Source: Bin87 sp965220095 (GTDB lineage: Bacteria > Chloroflexota > Dehalococcoidia > Lucifugimonadales > UBA3495). Taken from it: 64,000 nt of DNA. Positions 17,215 through 25,854 of the stretch are shown piece after piece (position 1 is the first letter of the stretch; the number at the start of each line of letters is the position of its first letter). The DNA lies in contig OZ244805.1 of assembly GCA_965220095.1 (NCBI GenBank), positions 2,356,001 to 2,420,000 on the forward strand, read 5' to 3'. The notes under the pieces are model-generated. The model did no database searches and was not told the origin of the DNA. It was given only the letters and a program-made list of their open reading frames with translations. The position numbers and the translations under genes were made by a program.

Positions 17215-19914
17215 ATGATGACGGACACTGCTGCTGAAATGCCCCGAGCGTATGACGCCACGGCTGTCGAACAGCGCATCTACAAACATTGGTGGGATTC
17301 GGGCTATTTCGCCCCCCGAATGGACGATTCGAGGCAGCCCTTCTGCGTAATAATGCCGCCGCCCAACGTTACCGGCGAGTTGCATCTGGGCCATGCCCTC
17401 ACCGCCAGTTTGCAAGATTCTCTGACCCGCTGGCACCGGATGCGCGGGGAGCCTACGCTGTGGCTGCCCGGTAAGGATCACGCCGGTATTGCCACCCAGT
17501 GGGTGGTGGAACGCGCGTTGGCCGCCGAGGGCACCAATCGCCACGAGTTGGGCCGCGAGAAGTTTGAGGAGCGAGTTTGGGAGTGGGTGGCCCGGTACGG
17601 AAACACCATCGATGAGCAGCACCGGCGGCTCGGCGCTTCCTGCGACTGGTCCCGCCTGCGATTCACCCTGGATCCCGGCCCGGCGCGGGCGGTACGCACC
17701 ACCTTCGTCAACCTTTTCAACAAAGGGCTCATCTATCGCCATGAGCGCATCATCAACTGGTGCCCGCGCTGTTCCACTGCACTGTCTGACCTGGAGGTTG
17801 ATTACGAGGAGCAGGACGGCAAGCTGTACCACATCCGCTACCCACTGTCGGAAAACCCTGACCAATTTGTTACCGTCGCTACGACCCGCCCGGAATCGAT
17901 GCTGGGCGACACCGGAGTTGCGGTCCATCCCGACGACCCACGATACGCGGACGTGATTGGGCGAACGGTGGTGTTGCCCATCGTGGGGCGCGAGATTCCC
18001 GTCGTTGCCGACCCGGCAATCGAGATGGAATTTGGTACTGGCGCCCTGAAGGTTACGCCCGGCCACGATGCCGTTGACTTCGAAATCGGCGAGCGCCACA
18101 ACCTGCCCATCGTGAATGTCATCGGGTTTGACGGCTGTCTAACCGCTGACGCCGGCGCCAGGTACGCCGGTATGGAGCGTTTTGCAGCCAGAGCCGCCAT
18201 TGCCGTTGAACTGGATGCGCTGGGAGTTCTGGAGCGTGTCGAGGACTATCACAACTCGGTGGGGCATTGCCAGCGGTGCAACGAGGTAGTGGAGCCGCTC
18301 ATCAGCCTGCAATGGTTCCTGAACGTGGGCCAGCATACCGAAGCGGACAGCATCGCCGGCCGCGCCCACGCCGCAGTGGCCAACGGGGACATCGAGATAG
18401 TACCTGAGCGGTTCTCCCGGGTCTATCTGAACTGGCTGGAAAACATCCGCGACTGGTGTATCAGCCGGCAGTTGTGGTGGGGTCATCGGATTCCGGTGTG
18501 GTATTGCGCGGCCTGCGGCGAACACGCGGCCCACATCGACAATCCGGACGCGTGCGTTCACTGCGGCAGCGACCGCGTTGAGCAGGACAGCGACGTGCTC
18601 GACACCTGGTTCAGCTCCGGTTTGTGGCCTCATTCCACACTGGGCTGGCCGGATGAAGCGTCGACCGACCTGGATAACTTCTACCCCAATGCCGTTCTGG
18701 AGACCGGGTACGATATCCTGTTTTTCTGGGTCGCCCGCATGATTATGCTGGGCATCGAAAACACCGGTCAGGTGCCGTTCCGGTCGGTGTACCTGCACGG
18801 CATGGTGCTGGACGCCGAGGGTCACAAGATGAGCAAAACCCGCGGCAACACGCTCGACCCGCTGGATCTGGTGGAACAGTACGGCACCGATGCCCTGCGG
18901 TTCGCACTGACCACGGGCACCGCGCCCGGAAACAATCTGCGGCTCAGCGATGACAAGCTGGAATCGGCCCGCAACTTCGCCAACAAAATTTGGAACGCCG
19001 CCCGCTTCGTGATTAGCGCCGTTCGGGGACGCGATGATCTCGAAGGTTGGTATGAACTGCCCAACCCCGTGCACCGGGAAGATCGCTGGATCGTCAGCCG
19101 GCTGGATGCCGTTACCGCTGCGGTCGGTAACGGGTTGGCGGAGTTTGAACTGGGCGAGGCGCAACAAAATCTGTACGACTTCGTCTGGAATGACTTTTGC
19201 GACTGGTATATCGAGATGGCCAAAGTGCGGCTGCGGGGCGCTGAACCTGGCCAGGCCGCAGCGACGCTGGCCCACGTGCTGGAGCGGTCGCTGCGGCTGT
19301 TGCATCCCTTCATGCCGTTCGTTACCGAGGAAATCTGGCAGAACCTGACGGCAGGCTTGCCGGCCCCCGCAGCAGGTTTGTCGGCCTCAATAATGGTGGC
19401 GTCGTATCCCAGCACAGACGGTTCCCGTGCAGCCCAGGATGCCGAGGCGGAAGTGGACGTGGTGATGCAAACCATCCGGGCGGTGCGCAACCTGAGGGCG
19501 CAGCTGCGAATCCCGGCAGGGCAAAGATTGGAAGCGGTGATTGAATCCAATGGCATGGATCAGGTCGTAGAAGAGGAAAAGGCCATCATGGGCGCGCTGG
19601 CTCGGATGGAACCCCTCCGGGTGATCGCGTCCGGCGAGGATGGGCAAGCCGCCGGAGTCAGCCTGGTGGTCAACCCACTGGTAGTGCGTCTCCCGTTGAC
19701 GGGCATCGTCGACCTGGCGGCGGAAACCGAGCGTCTCGGCAAGGAACTGGACGACATACGAGTCAATGAGGAACGGGTACAGCGGCTGTTGGATAACCCC
19801 AATTTCGTTGCCAAAGCCCGCTCGGAAGTGGTGGAGAACGAGCGCAATCGCCTGGGCGGATTGACCGAACAGCGGCAGCGGCTCGAGGGAATCATTTCCC
19901 AACTGGCCGCGTAG
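17215..19914 (+). CDS. valS: Valyl-tRNA synthetase
   Basis: 899 residues from ATG 17215 (TTG 17185 and ATG 17218 are alternatives; no strong Shine-Dalgarno site decides). It charges tRNA-Val. Class I signatures are both present: PPPNVTGELHLGHAL near residue 45-60, with HLGH as the HIGH motif, and KMSKTRGN near 537. The editing domain (TTRPESMLGDTGVAV, about 225-240) and the insert with paired Cys (CAACGEH...CVHCGS) are in place. A C-terminal coiled-coil arm (EERVQRLLDNPNFVAKA) ends the protein, as in ValS. Length fits the family. Confidence 0.96.
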   Translation: MMTDTAAEMPRAYDATAVEQRIYKHWWDSGYFAPRMDDSRQPFCVIMPPPNVTGELHLGHALTASLQDSLTRWHRMRGEPTLWLPGKDHAGIATQWVVERALAAEGTNRHELGREKFEERVWEWVARYGNTIDEQHRRLGASCDWSRLRFTLDPGPARAVRTTFVNLFNKGLIYRHERIINWCPRCSTALSDLEVDYEEQDGKLYHIRYPLSENPDQFVTVATTRPESMLGDTGVAVHPDDPRYADVIGRTVVLPIVGREIPVVADPAIEMEFGTGALKVTPGHDAVDFEIGERHNLPIVNVIGFDGCLTADAGARYAGMERFAARAAIAVELDALGVLERVEDYHNSVGHCQRCNEVVEPLISLQWFLNVGQHTEADSIAGRAHAAVANGDIEIVPERFSRVYLNWLENIRDWCISRQLWWGHRIPVWYCAACGEHAAHIDNPDACVHCGSDRVEQDSDVLDTWFSSGLWPHSTLGWPDEASTDLDNFYPNAVLETGYDILFFWVARMIMLGIENTGQVPFRSVYLHGMVLDAEGHKMSKTRGNTLDPLDLVEQYGTDALRFALTTGTAPGNNLRLSDDKLESARNFANKIWNAARFVISAVRGRDDLEGWYELPNPVHREDRWIVSRLDAVTAAVGNGLAEFELGEAQQNLYDFVWNDFCDWYIEMAKVRLRGAEPGQAAATLAHVLERSLRLLHPFMPFVTEEIWQNLTAGLPAPAAGLSASIMVASYPSTDGSRAAQDAEAEVDVVMQTIRAVRNLRAQLRIPAGQRLEAVIESNGMDQVVEEEKAIMGALARMEPLRVIASGEDGQAAGVSLVVNPLVVRLPLTGIVDLAAETERLGKELDDIRVNEERVQRLLDNPNFVAKARSEVVENERNRLGGLTEQRQRLEGIISQLAA

Positions 19915-20015
19915 CGCTGAAGATGGCCGAATCCGGTTTCTTCGGACTGGCGCATATTGGTCAAAAAACTGTCAAAATATAAAAACAATACTGAACGATG
20001 GGCAGGAGTTCTTGG

Positions 20016-20657
20016 ATGATACATAAGTTTGGACGATATTTGACCATGGGCGTAGCGGCCATGCTCATACTGGCCGCCGCCGCCGGTTGTGGTCTCTTTG
20101 GCGGAGACGACCCGGTGCCAGAGGAACCAACACCTGACCTGGCGGCCACCATTGCCGCGGCTGTTGCGGCAGCGATACCCACGGAAACGCCGACACCGGA
20201 ACCTACCGACACGCCTATGCCGACAGTTCCACCAACTCCCAATATTGCGCAAACGGTGGCCGCGATGTTAGCCGCTCAGCAAGCTCCTACCCAAGCGGCG
20301 CCAACGCCAGTACCTGCCAATACACCGGCGCCAACCGTGCCACCTACCGCCGCGCCGACCGTCCCGGCAGTGACCAACCCTATCGCTGGGCCGCCTGCGT
20401 TCATTATCGGCACCGTGACCATCAACGGCCAAACGGCGACTGAGGGGGAGATTGTCTACGGCCGTCCCCAGAACACAGATTTGCCGCGCATTCAGGATCA
20501 AACTGATGAGAATGGCAAGTACCAACTGAAAACAACCCAGTACGGCGCGGTGTACGACCTATGGGTCGGAGGCACTGATTCGGGAGTGGACACCGACACC
20601 ATTACCCGGACCGGGACTGGAGGCCTTCAGATCAAAAATCTGTCGATCACTCGGTAA
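20016..20657 (+). CDS. Lipoprotein with Pro/Thr-rich linker and carboxypeptidase-regulatory-like domain
   Basis: 213 residues from ATG 20016 (AGGAG seven bases upstream). A lipobox AAGC places the lipidated Cys at residue 25. Then come about 100 residues of Ala-rich helix and PTETPTPEPT-type low-complexity linker, and a compact C-terminal domain from about 125 to 213 (FIIGTVTINGQTATEGEIVYGR...TDENGKYQLKTTQYG), which resembles a regulatory or beta-sandwich domain that projects from the membrane. Similar lipoproteins are common in Chloroflexota. Probable surface or binding function, not assigned. A strong terminator follows. Confidence 0.82.
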   Translation: MIHKFGRYLTMGVAAMLILAAAAGCGLFGGDDPVPEEPTPDLAATIAAAVAAAIPTETPTPEPTDTPMPTVPPTPNIAQTVAAMLAAQQAPTQAAPTPVPANTPAPTVPPTAAPTVPAVTNPIAGPPAFIIGTVTINGQTATEGEIVYGRPQNTDLPRIQDQTDENGKYQLKTTQYGAVYDLWVGGTDSGVDTDTITRTGTGGLQIKNLSITR

Positions 20658-20680
20658 CGCTGTCGACCTATGAAAACCCG

Positions 20681-20718
20681 GCGTCCCGCCTTCTCTCACC
20701 GGCGGGACGCTTGCTTTT
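20681..20718 (+). terminator. Terminator after the lipoprotein gene
   Basis: GCGTCCCGCC (20681-20690) pairs perfectly with GGCGGGACGC (20701-20710) around a ten-base loop, followed by TTGCTTTT. Confidence 0.88.
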
Positions 20719-20834
20719 GGATCCACGGCTGGAGCATTGCCGGGCTGCGATTCTTCGATAAACAAATAAAGTTCATCCGGCCTCTGCTACAATGACGCGA
20801 CTCCATGACGATACCGAACTATTAGCACCCCCGT

Positions 20835-21707
20835 ATGTCAATTACCACAACCCTCGGCATTATCGGTTACCCTATCGGACACTCCATTTCGCCACTGTTT
20901 CAGCAGGCGGCGTTGGATTATCTAGGTGTCGAAGCGGAATATCGGCCTTATGAGGTGAACCCGGAAGGGGTTGGCGATTTCGTCGCGGGATTGCGGTCGG
21001 AACACGCAATTGGGATCAACGTAACCGTTCCGCACAAGGAAACGGTCATCCCTTTCCTGGACGAGGTTGACGACTGGGCTACCGAGGCTGGGGCGGTCAA
21101 TACCATCGTGAACCGCTCGGGGAGACTGACGGGCCACAATACTGATGGCTACGGGTTTCTGCGGGCGCTGCGCGAGTCGGGCGGTTTGGAGCCGCAGGGC
21201 AAGCGGGTTTTGATCCTGGGCGCCGGTGGCTCGGCCCGCGGTGTTGCGCAGGCGCTTTTGCGTGCCGGCGTGGGCGAGCTTCATATCGCCAATCGCACTG
21301 TGGTGCGTGCCGAAACCCTGGCGCGGCTGGCTGCAAACCGGGGAGTACCCGCAACACCGTTGGCGTTGGGATCTGAAGATGTAGCCGCGGCGGCGGCGCA
21401 AGCCGACCTGATCGTCAATTGCACGTCGGTGGGGATGCGGCACGGGCCCGACGAAAGCGGTTCCCCGTTGGCTGCGCATCAGGTGCCGGCCACGGCCCTG
21501 GTATATGACCTGGTGTATAATCCGATGCTGACGCCTTTATTGCGGGCGGCGGAAGCAGCGGGGGCTGCCACGCTCGGCGGCATTTCAATGCTGGTGTACC
21601 AGGGGGCGGCATCTTTCGAAATCTGGCTGGGCCAGCCGGCTCCGGTAGACGTGATGATGGCAGCGGCGATGGCGGCGATGCAGGCACGGGAAGCCGACGC
21701 AAACTGA
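20835..21707 (+). CDS. aroE: Shikimate dehydrogenase
   Basis: 290 residues. It reduces 3-dehydroshikimate to shikimate with NADPH. The shikimate-binding start GYPIGHSISP, catalytic Lys68 (NVTVPHKET) and Asp104 (HNTDG) are present, as is the NADP loop GAGGSARGV near 130. The C-terminal segment GGISMLVYQGAASFEIW is typical. A TACAAT -10-like box lies at 20788-20793. aroC begins 73 bases downstream, so the two make a small aromatic-pathway operon. Confidence 0.95.
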   Translation: MSITTTLGIIGYPIGHSISPLFQQAALDYLGVEAEYRPYEVNPEGVGDFVAGLRSEHAIGINVTVPHKETVIPFLDEVDDWATEAGAVNTIVNRSGRLTGHNTDGYGFLRALRESGGLEPQGKRVLILGAGGSARGVAQALLRAGVGELHIANRTVVRAETLARLAANRGVPATPLALGSEDVAAAAAQADLIVNCTSVGMRHGPDESGSPLAAHQVPATALVYDLVYNPMLTPLLRAAEAAGAATLGGISMLVYQGAASFEIWLGQPAPVDVMMAAAMAAMQAREADAN

Positions 21708-21779
21708 CCCGGTTCCTTCACCCCGTTTCGCCCGGATCAGCGTGGGGCGTCCAATGTTTCCACAGGAGGCACTTCGGCA

Positions 21780-22967
21780 ATGATACGTTGGTTTACGGCA
21801 GGTGAATCCCACGGCCAGGGTTTGATGGTGATTGTAGAGGGCGTGCCGGCTTACCTGTATCTGGACGAAGAATATATCGCCCACCACCTGGGGCGACGTC
21901 AGCGCGGCTACGGGCGGGGCGGACGTCAGCAGATTGAACGTGACCACGCCCACATCCAGACCGGCGTGCGCCACGGCTACACGCTGGGCAGTCCAATCGG
22001 GATGCTGATCGAAAACCGGGACTGGGTTAACTGGCAGGATGCCATGGCGGTGGAGTACGTCGAAAACCCGTCGCAGGAAGGGCGCAACCAGCGGGTTACC
22101 CGCATTCGGCCCGGGCACGCTGACTTGCCGGGCGCGATGAAATACGGTTTCCACGACGTGCGTAACTCCCTGGAACGGGCGTCCGCTCGGGAAACCGCCG
22201 GCCGCGTGGCCGCTGGCGCCGTCGCGATGAAGCTGCTGGAAGAGTTTGGCATCAGGCTGCACAGCCACGTCCTGTCAATCGGCAGGGTGAACGCCAACCC
22301 GCCGGAGCACGGAGCCATCGACTGGGTTGCGGTGGAAGAATCGCCGGTGCACTGTGCCGACTCCGATGCTGCTGACCAGATGATGGCCGAGGTGGACGCC
22401 GCACGCGAGGCCGGCGATACCGTCGGTGGTGTGGTCGAGGTGATTGCGGAGGGTGTGCCCATCGGATTGGGCTCCCACGTTCATTGGGACCGCAAGATAG
22501 ACGCCAAAATCTCGCAGGCGTTGATGAGCATCAACGCGGTGAAAGCCGTAAGTATCGGTGCAGGTTGGGATCTTTTGGATAGGTGGGGTTCCGAGTTCCA
22601 GGACGTCATCGAACCGGTGACCGACCCCGACCAACCCTGGCAACGCAAGACCAACCGGGCCGGGGGCACGGAGGGCGGCATGACCAGCGGGACGCCCCTG
22701 GTGGCACGCTTCGTCATCAAGCCGATTGCCACCCTCCACAACCCTCTGCCCTCGGTAGACCTCGATACCGGCGAGCCTGTGCAGGCCCATTTCGAACGCA
22801 GCGACGTGTGTCAGGCCCCGCCGGCCGGAGTAATTGGCGAAGCGATGATGGCGCTGGTGCTGGCCGATGCCTTTATGGAGAAATTCGGCGGCGATAGCAT
22901 CCCCGAGACCAAGCGCAACTTCGAGGGATACCAGGCCACCGTCGGGCCCCGCCTGCGCTATAGCTGA
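21780..22967 (+). CDS. aroC: Chorismate synthase
   Basis: 395 residues. It makes chorismate from EPSP with reduced FMN. Signatures in order: GESHGQGLMVIVEGVPAYL near 8-26, GYGRGGRQQIE, RPGHADLPGAMKYG near 115-130, RASARETAGRVAAGAVA, and C-terminal RKTNRAGGTEGGMTSG. AGGAGG stands twelve bases before ATG 21780. It lies directly after aroE. Length is usual for the family. Confidence 0.96.
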   Translation: MIRWFTAGESHGQGLMVIVEGVPAYLYLDEEYIAHHLGRRQRGYGRGGRQQIERDHAHIQTGVRHGYTLGSPIGMLIENRDWVNWQDAMAVEYVENPSQEGRNQRVTRIRPGHADLPGAMKYGFHDVRNSLERASARETAGRVAAGAVAMKLLEEFGIRLHSHVLSIGRVNANPPEHGAIDWVAVEESPVHCADSDAADQMMAEVDAAREAGDTVGGVVEVIAEGVPIGLGSHVHWDRKIDAKISQALMSINAVKAVSIGAGWDLLDRWGSEFQDVIEPVTDPDQPWQRKTNRAGGTEGGMTSGTPLVARFVIKPIATLHNPLPSVDLDTGEPVQAHFERSDVCQAPPAGVIGEAMMALVLADAFMEKFGGDSIPETKRNFEGYQATVGPRLRYS

Positions 22968-22979
22968 GGCAGGCCGCTA

Positions 22980-23126
22980 ATGAGTAACGAAATTATGGAT
23001 AACGTCGGCAAACTCGCATGGCGTTCCGACGATGGGCAATCTCATTTATATCAGGGCGACTGCCTAGCGAACATGGCTTTGATACCGGAAAACTCCGTCG
23101 ATTGCGTTTGGACCGATCCTCCATAA
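22980..23126 (+). pseudogene. N-terminal fragment of a DNA methyltransferase
   Basis: 48 codons starting 12 bases after aroC. The reading is a textbook start of an N4-cytosine/N6-adenine methyltransferase: LYQGDCLANM (cofactor-loop region), IPENSVDCVWTDPP, where the catalytic motif DPPY should continue. A TAA replaces the Tyr codon and no later methyltransferase motif is found. The next frame encodes the back half of a restriction endonuclease, so a deletion seems to have joined the two halves of an R-M system. Confidence 0.75.
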
Positions 23127-23139
23127 AAAGGACCGACAA

Positions 23140-23523
23140 TTGGTGGTCAAAAAAGCTATGGCCATCACGATGCTGGACGCGGTCGAAGTGGCAGCGAAAG
23201 AATTCGAGGAAAGCCACCTGTTCACGAAACTGCGTAAAATGTTAGTGGTCGCCAGGGTTGACGATGACAAATCACAAACGGAATCATTGCTACACGGAAT
23301 TTTCGAATTCGACATGGATGACAGTGATATTTACAGTCAGCTCAAGTTGGACTATGACGAAATCCGGGATATTATTCGGAACCGCAGAGTCAGTTCTTTG
23401 ACCAGTGCGACGGGCAAACTAATCCAACCACGGACCAAAGGCGCCGGCCACGGTACGACCAGCCGGGCGTTTTATGCTAGAAAGGTATTAGTACGGCATA
23501 TAGTCGGACTTGGCACCATTTGA
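23140..23523 (+). pseudogene. C-terminal part of a MutH/Sau3AI-type restriction endonuclease
   Basis: 127 residues from a TTG; the frame is open from 23083 but the part before about 23125 belongs to the methyltransferase remnant. KKDRQLVVKKAMAITML resembles the late catalytic-core segment of Sau3AI-like enzymes, and the end GKLIQPRTKGAGHG, then SRAFYARKVLVRHI matches the characteristic C-terminal tail of the MutH/Sau3AI group. The N-terminal half with the Asp/Glu catalytic residues is missing. Family match is by my reading of motifs; activity is not expected. Confidence 0.65.
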
Positions 23524-23646
23524 TACAGAGCAGGAACTTATGCAGGACGGCGTTACTCTCTTCCCAACCTCTACGCACGTTCCGCAGATCCCGACTTCCG
23601 CCAATCAACACCAACGCCATCGTTAGCTCACCCTGCGAGGCCAGAT

Positions 23647-24414
23647 ATGACGACTAAACCCTCTGCGCTGTCACCGGCTGCGGCAATCATCCGGTTCCCG
23701 GATACTCCTAAAGAGGATATGCAAAACCTCATTTTTCTCAATGCTCCCGGCTACATTCCCGTGCTCAATCAGCACTTTGCCACGCCAGAGACCACCGCCG
23801 TCCTCAGCGAATTCCCTATCGGATGGAACGTGAGCCAGCGGCGGGGTCTGTTGTCTCCCGACCTGCTGATTGTCTTTGACACCGAACCGGCCAGCATCAT
23901 TGCCAACAACGGCTACTCTATCGAGTACCACGGCAAGCCGCCCGACTTCGTGATGGAAGTCGCCTCGCGCCACACCGCCCGCCGCGACGAGACGGACAAA
24001 CGGGATGGTTACGCCGCCTACGGAGTGCTGGAATACTGGCGTTATGACGATACCGACGGTCGTTACTACAGCGTAAACCTGGCTGGCGACCGGTTAGTGG
24101 ATGGCCGGTATGAACCCATACCCGTTACTGAGGTCAGCCACGCTCGCCATTGGGGTTACAGCACGGTACTAAACCTGTACATCTGTTGGGAATACGGCTG
24201 GTTGCGCTGGTACGACCCGGCAGCGCAACGCTACCTGCCTACCTACTACGATGAATCCACCGCCCGCGAGGCCGCCGAAGCTGCCCGCGAGGCCGCCGAA
24301 ACCGCCCGCCTCGCCGCCGAAACTGCCCGCGAGGTCGCCGAAACTCAACTCGCCGCCGAGCACCAAGCCCGCCTCGCTCTCGAGGCCGAACTTAGGCGCT
24401 TGCAAAGCCGTTAG
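23647..24414 (+). CDS. Uma2 family (PD-(D/E)XK) putative endonuclease
   Basis: 255 residues. The Uma2 fold is read from LLSPDLLIVFD near 75 and PDFVMEVASRHTARRDETDKRDGYAAYGVLEYW near 100-130, carrying the D...ExK-like residues of the nuclease core. The C-terminal 55 residues are an Ala/Glu heptad coiled coil (AREAAEAAREAAETARLA) built on degenerate 18-21-bp DNA repeats near 24258-24360. Such genes are numerous in Chloroflexota and Cyanobacteria and their biological role is unsettled. GAGG precedes ATG 23647. Confidence 0.88.
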   Translation: MTTKPSALSPAAAIIRFPDTPKEDMQNLIFLNAPGYIPVLNQHFATPETTAVLSEFPIGWNVSQRRGLLSPDLLIVFDTEPASIIANNGYSIEYHGKPPDFVMEVASRHTARRDETDKRDGYAAYGVLEYWRYDDTDGRYYSVNLAGDRLVDGRYEPIPVTEVSHARHWGYSTVLNLYICWEYGWLRWYDPAAQRYLPTYYDESTAREAAEAAREAAETARLAAETAREVAETQLAAEHQARLALEAELRRLQSR

Positions 24415-24461
24415 TCCCCAATCGATCTCCCCCTGGCCTATTGGCGAAGGCGGCTTGAACC

Positions 24462-25463
24462 ATGAAGTACGGTGTTACGCTGCTGCCCACATCCTTCCGG
24501 ACCTTGCGCGAACACGTCCGGCTGGCTGAGGACGTGGGGTTTGACTACGTGGGTATTGCCGATTCGCAATCGTTATTTCGCGAGCTGTTTGTTTCTCTGG
24601 CGGTGGCTGCCACCGAGACCACCCGAGTCCATTTGGGGCCATCGGTAACCAATCCGCTGACCAGGCACCCGGCTGTAACCGCATCGGCTATTGCTTCGCT
24701 GCAGGAACTGTCCGGCGGTCGGGCTTTTCTGGGCATCGGCACCGGAGATAGCGCGGTGCTGAACCTGGGCCTGCGCCCAGCGCGGATGCGCACGCTGCGG
24801 GAATACGTGGATGCGGTGCGCACCTTCCTCAACGGCGGCACCACAGAGTACCTGGGTCAGGAAGCCCACGTCCGTTGGAGCCAGTCGTCGGTTCCCATCA
24901 TGATGTCTGCCGAAGGCCCGCGCACGCTGCGGATGGCGGGTGCAATCGCCGACCGGGCGATGGTGCATACTGGGCTGACTGCCGACGTACTGAGCGACAC
25001 CATTGCCCACATTCGCTCGGGCGAGGCGGAAGGCGCCAAACCCCAAGGAACCACCGAGGTCTGGGCGTTCGCCAAGTGCAACATCTCCGATGACCGGGCC
25101 GCCGCCGTCGACGAAATCAAAATGGCCCTGGCCGCCAGCGCCCACCATGCCTTTCGTTTTACTCTGGAGGGCAAACACGTGCCCGAGGCGTTGCACGAGG
25201 CGATGATGGCCATACAGGGTGAGTACGTGCCCGCCGAGCACGAGCAGGTTGGCGACACGCGCAACGCTGCGCTGTCTGATGAATTGGGCGTTACCGACTA
25301 TCTGGCCGACCGCTTCGCCGTGGTAGGCTCGCCGGACGATTGCCGCATCAAGGTTCGGCAGGTCGGCGAGTCGGGCGTGGACGTGTTGCAGATAACCGCC
25401 ATCAGCCACGAGCCGGCTAACATCATCCGAAGGTTCGGCGAGGAAGTAATCGCAAAGCTGTAG
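24462..25463 (+). CDS. LLM-class flavin-dependent oxidoreductase
   Basis: 333 residues, luciferase-like TIM-barrel. Recognisable segments are DVGFDYVGIADSQ near 25, TTRVHLGPSVTNPLTRHPAVTA near 55-75, GGRAFLGIGTGDSAV near 88-100 and a late FAVVGSPDDCRIKVRQ. These enzymes use FMN or F420 for monooxygenation or hydride transfer; residues here do not settle which. It is on the plus strand and converges with the ferredoxin and P450 genes, so a shared catabolic role is possible. Confidence 0.88.
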   Translation: MKYGVTLLPTSFRTLREHVRLAEDVGFDYVGIADSQSLFRELFVSLAVAATETTRVHLGPSVTNPLTRHPAVTASAIASLQELSGGRAFLGIGTGDSAVLNLGLRPARMRTLREYVDAVRTFLNGGTTEYLGQEAHVRWSQSSVPIMMSAEGPRTLRMAGAIADRAMVHTGLTADVLSDTIAHIRSGEAEGAKPQGTTEVWAFAKCNISDDRAAAVDEIKMALAASAHHAFRFTLEGKHVPEALHEAMMAIQGEYVPAEHEQVGDTRNAALSDELGVTDYLADRFAVVGSPDDCRIKVRQVGESGVDVLQITAISHEPANIIRRFGEEVIAKL

Positions 25464-25501
25464 TGCCAGACCGCGTTGGCGATGCTGGCCGGAGCACAGA
25501 G

Positions 25502-25536
25502 AAAAACGCGCCCTCCCACACAGATGGGAAGGCGCG
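25502..25536 (-). terminator. Terminator after the ferredoxin gene
   Basis: On the minus strand CGCGCCTTCCCA and TGGGAGGGCGCG form a 12-position stem (25525-25536 with 25507-25518) with one imperfect pair, followed by five U (A-run 25502-25506). Confidence 0.88.
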
Positions 25537-25559
25537 GGTCGCTTAGCTGCGCTGAAAGG

Positions 25560-25784
25560 TTACGGGAACAGTATCTCGCCGGTTTCAGCGTCTTCCACGG
25601 TGATCGCCGTTACGGGGCAGTTCTCGGCGGCTAGGACGATGGTGTCCTCCGGGTCGCCAGCCGCGTCTTTGACGTAGGACTGGCGGTCGTCGTTGAGGCC
25701 GAAGGTGTTGGTCGCAAAGGTCTCGCACATGGCGTTGCCCACGCACACGTTGTAATCTACGGTAATCTTGAGTTGTCTGGGCAT
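25560..25784 (-). CDS. 3Fe-4S ferredoxin of the P450-partner type
   Basis: 74 residues. Cys14 and Cys20 (CVGNAMC) and Cys56 (NCP) are the three cluster ligands; the fourth position of a 4Fe-4S site, residue 17, is Asn, so a [3Fe-4S] cluster is expected. Small ferredoxins of this kind pass electrons from a reductase to bacterial cytochromes P450. It sits 70 bases after the first P450 gene and shares its strand. GAGG stands about ten bases before ATG. No ferredoxin reductase gene is seen in the window. Confidence 0.93.
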   Translation of the reverse strand: MPRQLKITVDYNVCVGNAMCETFATNTFGLNDDRQSYVKDAAGDPEDTIVLAAENCPVTAITVEDAETGEILFP

Positions 25785-25854
25785 CAGTGTAACCTCCTCT
25801 TGTTACTGCTGGATGATCACGGGTTGGCCTGGAGAATAATCCCGGCTGACATTG

